Below, piece after piece: positions 59,169 to 64,000 of a stretch of 64,000 nucleotides of DNA (positions are counted from its first letter, which is position 1; the number at the start of each line of letters is the position of its first letter). Source of the DNA: Hymenopellis radicata (taxonomy: Eukaryota > Basidiomycota > Agaricomycetes > Agaricales > Physalacriaceae); contig JADNRX010000246.1 of NCBI GenBank assembly GCA_015501595.1, positions 19,793 through 83,792 on the forward strand. The letters are read 5' to 3'. The notes beneath the pieces were generated by a model. It saw only the letters and a list, made by a program, of their open reading frames with translations. It ran no database searches and was not told the DNA's origin. Both the position numbers and the translations under genes were made by a program.

Positions 59169-59967
59169 CGCATAAAGGTGATGATAACGATAGCGGACGG
59201 GATGGATGGAAAGCAAACCCTAACGGTCGACTTTCGCAAAGATTGGGAGGGACGGAAAGCAAACCCTAACGATCGACTTTCCAAAGATTCAAAGGTAGGT
59301 GCGAGTTATCGCTTCACTGACACCAAGAGCCGCCTTTATAACTATTTTCCCCCTGGCCGCATTGTCTAGAAACCAAATATTGTGGTACCAAATGTAAGAG
59401 GACAATGGGCGGAGTTTCAGAATGAATGCTTACCTTACTTAGGGGTACTTGCCATTTTGGAATATGTGGGTCCATCGTCCGATTCGTCGGGGAATTCATT
59501 GCTAGCAAGCCATCAATGGAAGTCGGAAGATAACATGGTTTATACAAGTTTTTATTGTCTTTTGTCTCGTAGGTATGTAAGTGTACATTGTTGTATTGTA
59601 AATCGTTAACCGAAAGCCAAGCCTGTGGCCAAAGTAAAATGTGCAATGAAGACGAAAGAAGAGAGATAATGATAGGGGAAATATAGATCTGCATGATGAT
59701 AAGCAAAGAGAAATGAGGCGCTGTGAGATGGAAAGAACGTAACAAACGAAGGGAAGGGCGTAATGTATCTTGACAGTCGTGCGGGTGAAGGAGTGTGAAG
59801 GCGTCAAGCAAGCGTCAAGTACAACATAGAGAAAAGACACGTGCGTAAGAAACTGCTATAGCTTCCTAGAAAAGTCCGTATGATGATGATACGGGTTGGG
59901 ATATGTATACGGGCGCTCCCGCCTCGGTGACCGGGAAGGAAGCGCCACGAACACCGGTACCAGCGAC
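59169..59967. other. Intergenic between pheromone and second receptor
   Basis: Includes a short direct repeat (GGAAAGCAAACCCTAACG.TCGACTTTC at 59209 and 59257) and the regulatory motif at 59400. No gene recognised. Confidence 0.55.
59400..59409 (-). promoter_or_regulatory. HMG-box-type motif upstream of a pheromone gene
   Basis: GGACAATGGG, identical to the ten bases upstream of the first STE3 gene (35997-36006), lies 232 bp upstream of the pheromone start at 59168. Confidence 0.45.
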
Positions 59968-61328
59968 TCATCGCGGCTGGGGTGAGAGTGGGAGGGGTGG
60001 TAGGCGTCGGCGGAGCGACTTCTGCGTCGCCTCCGAGCCGAGGTAGGTCGTCTCCGTCTCTGAACGAAGATCGAAGTCTGGTTCGTCCAGTGAGGAGTGG
60101 TACTTCTTCGGTGTAGGCGGACGGGGCGGGGTGAAGGTCGATGTAGGTGACACAATACTGGGGAGGGAAATGCCGTCCTTCTCGATACCAGCGCGTCGGG
60201 AGCCTTGTTTGAGACCTTTCCTGGACGGGCCGGTATTGGCCTGCATCCTGAAGACGTTGCGCTTAATCCAGACCCAGCACTTCCTATAATCATCTACCGC
60301 CTCCTTTCCGAACGCAAAGAATGCCACAAAGACAAAGGTCGACATGGGGATCGCCCACCATGAGAAGTAGTACGCCGTGCTCGTCTTGGGTGACATCGCG
60401 AGTAGCACTTTGGGAAACTGAGCGGCGCGCGCGAAGTTAGAGTGCACGTCCGCCCAGGTCGTCCATGGGCGCAGGGGAATCGCCATGGCGGTATACCACA
60501 GCGTGTAGGATGTCATGATGATGGACCAGGTCATTTGGAAGATGGACATGAGGATGAGTCGCAGGTAGCGCGAGGCGGTGAGCGCGGATTGGGGGGAGTT
60601 GAGGTGTGCGGCAAACGTCGCTCGGCGGATCATGAAGTGACGGAGGGCGCAGCCTACATAACGGTTAGTATGAGTGTCCAAGAAAGTGTATGGAAGGAAG
60701 ACATACCTGCGTAGATCAAGCAGGCAAAGGCCATCACGATGGGTGGGATCCAGACAATGAAGAGAGCCGGGATGGAGTAGTAGGTTGCTGGCCTGCAGCC
60801 ATATTCTTCGATGATGTCGAAGCGGTGGCCTTGGACGATATAGTCTGAAAGGAAAGTTAGCTGGAGGGAAAGGAAAACGGAAGAGAAAGGACCCACGGAG
60901 GACCATCATGACAACGGCAGCGCCAGACACATAATAGCTTCGAATATCATGCGGCGCTTCCTGTCAGAAAGCGTGGTCTGGGCGTAGCGCACAGAAGACA
61001 CTTTTTCGAGATGTATGCAGATGCACAGGCATCCTGCCGGGAGCGCAAACGTCGAGCCGATGATGAGCTTGGTAGCTAAAGCGCACTATTAGGACTGGCT
61101 GGCAGGCATGCAGGGGAAGGAAAACGCACTGATATCGCACCACACTGGAATGAGCTCTTCGGCGGTGTTGCCCCATACGATCGCGTCGATGCCATATATC
61201 ATGTTCATGAGGAACAGCCAAAATATGAGGGACAGCGTCGAGACATTACGCGCCCGCCAGTGCCACGGAAGCGGGAGGAGCAGGGTCGCGGCGGCGATGA
61301 ACGCAATAGCGGGGAATTCGGGACGCAT
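59968..61328 (-). CDS. STE3-type mating pheromone receptor (second copy), one apparent missing base
   Basis: Exons 61328-61130, 61075-60897, 60844-60707 and 60653-59968 encode about 400 residues if one base is added. It starts MRPEFPAIAF, then LPLPWHWRARNVSTL, IYGIDAIVWGN and IPVWCDI, with the receptor signature YIVQGHRFDIIEEYGCRP and a long Pro/Ser/Arg-rich cytoplasmic tail. Exons 1 and 3 have exactly the lengths of the first receptor (199 and 138 nt). Exon 2 is 179 nt against 180, and the frame slips beside 60912, where one extra G restores LPLVMMVL. Start 61328 is chosen over 61349 by alignment with the first receptor. Three upstream motifs of the pheromone-response type lie within 160 bp. 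As written the frame is broken; see the findings for why this may be a consensus error. Confidence 0.85.
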
Positions 61329-61444
61329 CGCGATTCTTGTTTTCGTCAAAGGAAGAGGTGAATCTTAGAGCTAGGCTATGGAGGATGAAAGGCCTCCATG
61401 TGCAAAGCAGCAGAGTTATGTACCCCCATGACAAATTTTCGGAC

Positions 61445-61453
61445 GGACAATGG
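61445..61453 (-). promoter_or_regulatory. HMG-box-type motif upstream of the second STE3 gene
   Basis: GGACAATGG lies 117 bp upstream of the receptor start; a reverse copy follows at 61477-61485. Confidence 0.45.
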
Positions 61454-61459
61454 AGGTGT

Positions 61460-61468
61460 ACAAAGGGA
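61460..61468 (-). promoter_or_regulatory. Exact pheromone response element ACAAAGGGA
   Basis: ACAAAGGGA on the plus strand is identical to the pheromone response element bound by the HMG-box regulator Prf1 in Ustilago maydis. It lies 132 bp upstream of the receptor start, between two ACAATGG-core motifs. Confidence 0.5.
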
Positions 61469-61476
61469 AAGAAAGC

Positions 61477-61485
61477 CCATTGTCC
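61477..61485 (-). promoter_or_regulatory. Second HMG-box-type motif upstream of the second STE3 gene
   Basis: CCATTGTCC, reverse complement of GGACAATGG, 149 bp upstream of the receptor start. Confidence 0.45.
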
Positions 61486-61687
61486 TGCCAATATGGAAAT
61501 GTCACGGCATCACAGTGTGACTCGGATCACGGACCGCCCATCCGCAGTCTAATCTTGTGTTTTTATTTCTACTCTGCACTTTCCAAAGCAGCCTGTTTGA
61601 ATAGACGAAATTTACTGGCAGCTCACCGACTCTGGTGGCTCATGACTTTACAATAATTGAATGATCTATTGCATCGACACCTGGCAG

Positions 61688-63735
61688 CTAGGAAGGTGTG
61701 TCTTCAAATATTTCGACAGGATACAGGCTTTTCGATATGCGACGGAAACTGGTAACCTCAATGACAACACACTTTGACATGGTGATCAGCACAGGCGGAT
61801 CATGATCATCGCCAGTGCGCGCTCGCGCGAGACACCCCTCCCAATGTGCCCGATACATGAATACTTCCGATGTCAAGGAAAGAAATGAGGCGAGGCGAGG
61901 GAGAGGAACGACGAGCCGAAGTCAAAGCGGAAAACGACATGGCGATTCTCCGCAGGCCACTCCTTCCGAAGGTGGTATGAGTCCGTCGCCGAGTCTGGGG
62001 GGGTGAACAGGTCGGGACGGCCAGCCATTTCGTAGCGGATTAGAGCATATATCATCTCCGTATCCTTCGGAGAGACTGGCAGTAACCTTGTACCGCCTGA
62101 CAGGTTTAAGAAAGTGAGGTGAGGTTGATGACCTCAGGAGATCGACATACCTGCCCGAGCCGATTGGAGTCTTGCGCAGTGAATTCTGTGGCCGCCCAGT
62201 GACCAATGCTCCTTCTGACATGCACGGGAGCAATATGTGGCGAAGGAACATCCCGTGCACTTCTTCATAATGGTAGGACATAAGACACTGCTACTTGTCT
62301 TACAAGGACACTGTGAAATCGATTTATGTCAGCCGCACCACGCGGTCAACAGAGAAACCACGTACAGTTGGATTTACGCAGAAGCAGCGCCTAGCTTCCG
62401 AGCTTGAATATCTGTCGATCCAGTCTTCTCGGACGGTCAATGCATCAAGAAATTGGCGATATATTGTTTCAACTTCTCCACCGCGCTGAAGTCCGCCACA
62501 TAGGTGCATATCCTCAACATCATGCACAGATCTTCGTATGAGAGGAAGACACGAGCGGAATATTAGACACCATTTGAATTGGGATATTATCACGGAGAAC
62601 GTCGTGTGCCGCTCGTTCGCGAATGAATCTGTCGAGCGAAAGACGTCGGTAGAGTAAAGGAATGGTTCGAGTCGAAAAAGACTCTCGATCAGATGATGCC
62701 GGAGTGCAATTCGGAACCCGTCGTGGGTGTGGCCTATGAAGACACCGATTTCCTGGGCTATCAGCAAGATGATACGCCCGACGATGTCCATTTGATTCCG
62801 CGCAGCCACGATCTGCATCGTCGTGAACCTACATGCCAGGACGCAGAGCCATCGTAGAACATCGTTTGCTATCATGGAGCGTCGCGCGTCGTCATTCCTT
62901 CTTCTTATCCGGAAGACCATAGCTAGCGTATGGTGGAGCCAGACAAGGTTTGCCATTAGCAAGTCCGAATCCAAACTCTGAACAAGAGATTGGACGACTG
63001 CTTTCCCAACATCAATAGGCCGTGCCAATATTGCCTTGTAAACCCCTTTTTCGGATACTGGCAACTCGGGCTCATCTTCTTGGGATAGGACACCCAGGAG
63101 ACCACCTAGAGGTATCGACACATGATCATGGCCCAGATCCGATGCCCAGATCCACGTATCCCGAATGAGAAGTATGAGTTGATTGGATGTGCTAAAAACT
63201 GAAGAAATGCTCGGTAAGGAGAACAAGGCAAGGAGGAGCAGCGATATATCGCGCACGACCACAGAGTGGGACGCGGGAAAGGGTGTAACCGAGCGATCGT
63301 TCGGGATCTCCATGCAACGAAAGAGGAAGGAGACCCAATCTTCGAGGAAAGGGCAAAGGACGCAAAGACGATCCAACACAGACGCGTCTGGCGCTTCCTT
63401 CCCAAGGAAGTGCGTGAGGAGCGTCATTGTAGAAAGAGTATTGCGAATTTGAGGTGATTCCATCCGTCCATCGACCTCGGAGCTTGAGGGCGGCAGAGTA
63501 TGAAGGTGGCGTTTTACAATAGGCATAATCTCGGCCAATGTACCGACCTCATGGGCTCGGCACATCAGGTCTAGTTCAGACGTGGCCGAAGCATCACCAA
63601 CAAGAGATTTTGTCTATCCGCGAGCGTCAATGGAAGGACGACATGAGAAGATTCGCTCATGAAGCTCACCTTGAGGGCGTTGAAACGCTTCCGATGGGTT
63701 AATAGGGACTGCGGCATAGCGAACGAGCTAGACAT
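61688..63735 (-). CDS. MYND zinc-finger protein (second copy), one apparent missing base
   Basis: Exons 63735-63670, 63613-62366, 62310-62151 and 62096-61688 give 628 codons if one base is added near 61890. The first exon ends KRFNALK and the second begins KSLVGDASATSE, matching FNDLK / KSLQGDASATIE of the first copy. The MYND finger reads CPCKTSSS...CTGCSFATYCSRACQKEHWSLGGHRIHC. The C-terminal exon ends SFRRISKSLYPVEIFED, matching SVSRIRRGIYPVEIYGD of the first copy. The 160-nt third exon has the same length in both. The start could be 63735 (MSSSFAM) or 63717 (MPQSLL). Position directly upstream of a STE3 gene, as in the first copy, shows the pair was duplicated together. Confidence 0.8.
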
Positions 63736-64000
63736 ATGCAGCGAGGTGCGGCAGGAAAGTATGCAGCACAGTCGGAATTTTCCCAAACCGAGAAGACGAT
63801 TTTCGATCGGGTTTTTTGGCGGCCCGGAGAAAATCCCACGCCACAAGCGCGTCGACGTTCCGAGCGGAAAGCAGATTTCTGGTGGTCTATTCTCATGGCG
63901 GCACGACAGACTTCGTCGGTGGGATGATTAACGTAGCCAAGTCGTCTTCGCTTGTCCTCGTAGTCGTACCCACATTGTGGTTTACAAAAGCATCGTCGGA
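63736..64000. other. Window edge, nothing recognised
   Basis: 5' flank of the second MYND gene. No gene recognised. Confidence 0.4.

Overview
This is a fungal window, and the fungus is an agaricomycete (mushroom-forming basidiomycete). Genes carry many short introns of about 45-60 nt, there is a KDZ transposase and a Copia-type retrotransposon, and the centre and right end carry lipopeptide pheromone precursor genes together with STE3-type pheromone receptors. That combination is the P/R (B) mating-type locus of Agaricomycetes.

Layout, left to right. 0-2.7 kb: a KDZ DNA transposase. 3.0-4.2 kb: an hAT-like non-autonomous element with an 8-bp target duplication. 4.2-7.0 kb: a scrambled NRAMP metal-transporter pseudogene. 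7.4 kb: an intron-containing tRNA-Thr(CGT). 7.6-16.7 kb: a housekeeping-like block with a TPR protein, an F-box protein, a mitochondrial TypA/BipA GTPase and, divergently, the SAGA subunit SPT7. 17.8-20.1 kb: a truncated Copia element. 20.4-24.9 kb: unrecognised spliced genes and duplicated debris.

24.0-39.6 kb is the first pheromone/receptor region. It holds pheromone precursor genes at 25.0 (-), 26.1 (+), 33.8 (-) and 36.4 kb (+), a receptor gene at 34.4-35.9 kb (-), an OPT oligopeptide transporter at 28.7-32.1 kb and a MYND zinc-finger gene at 37.6-39.6 kb. An inverted 370-bp copy of the 3' end of that MYND gene lies at 27.5 kb, so inverted repeats bracket the OPT-pheromone-receptor block. 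40-57.8 kb is repeat-rich: a pectate lyase relic, a decaying F-box gene, minisatellites, MITEs, tRNA-derived SINE-like repeats, a chitin synthase with a myosin-like N-terminal domain that has lost both ends, and one intact SDR oxidoreductase.

58.6-63.7 kb is the second pheromone/receptor region. It has a pheromone precursor (59.1 kb, -), a second STE3 receptor (60.0-61.3 kb, -) and a second MYND gene (61.7-63.7 kb, -). MYND-STE3-pheromone has the same order, strand and near-identical exon lengths in both regions, so the locus looks like a duplicated module, as expected for two B subloci.

Working model (established biology of the family plus inference). Precursors of 42-49 residues ending in CaaX boxes (CTIA, CVIA, CVIS) are farnesylated and trimmed to peptide pheromones. 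These activate non-self STE3 receptors, which signal through the MAPK cascade to an HMG-box regulator. ACAATGG-type motifs, and one exact ACAAAGGGA, sit upstream of the pheromone and receptor genes and fit that circuit. Several otherwise good genes each lack a single base, often in a G/C run. This looks more like consensus error than independent gene death, and it affects the second receptor.
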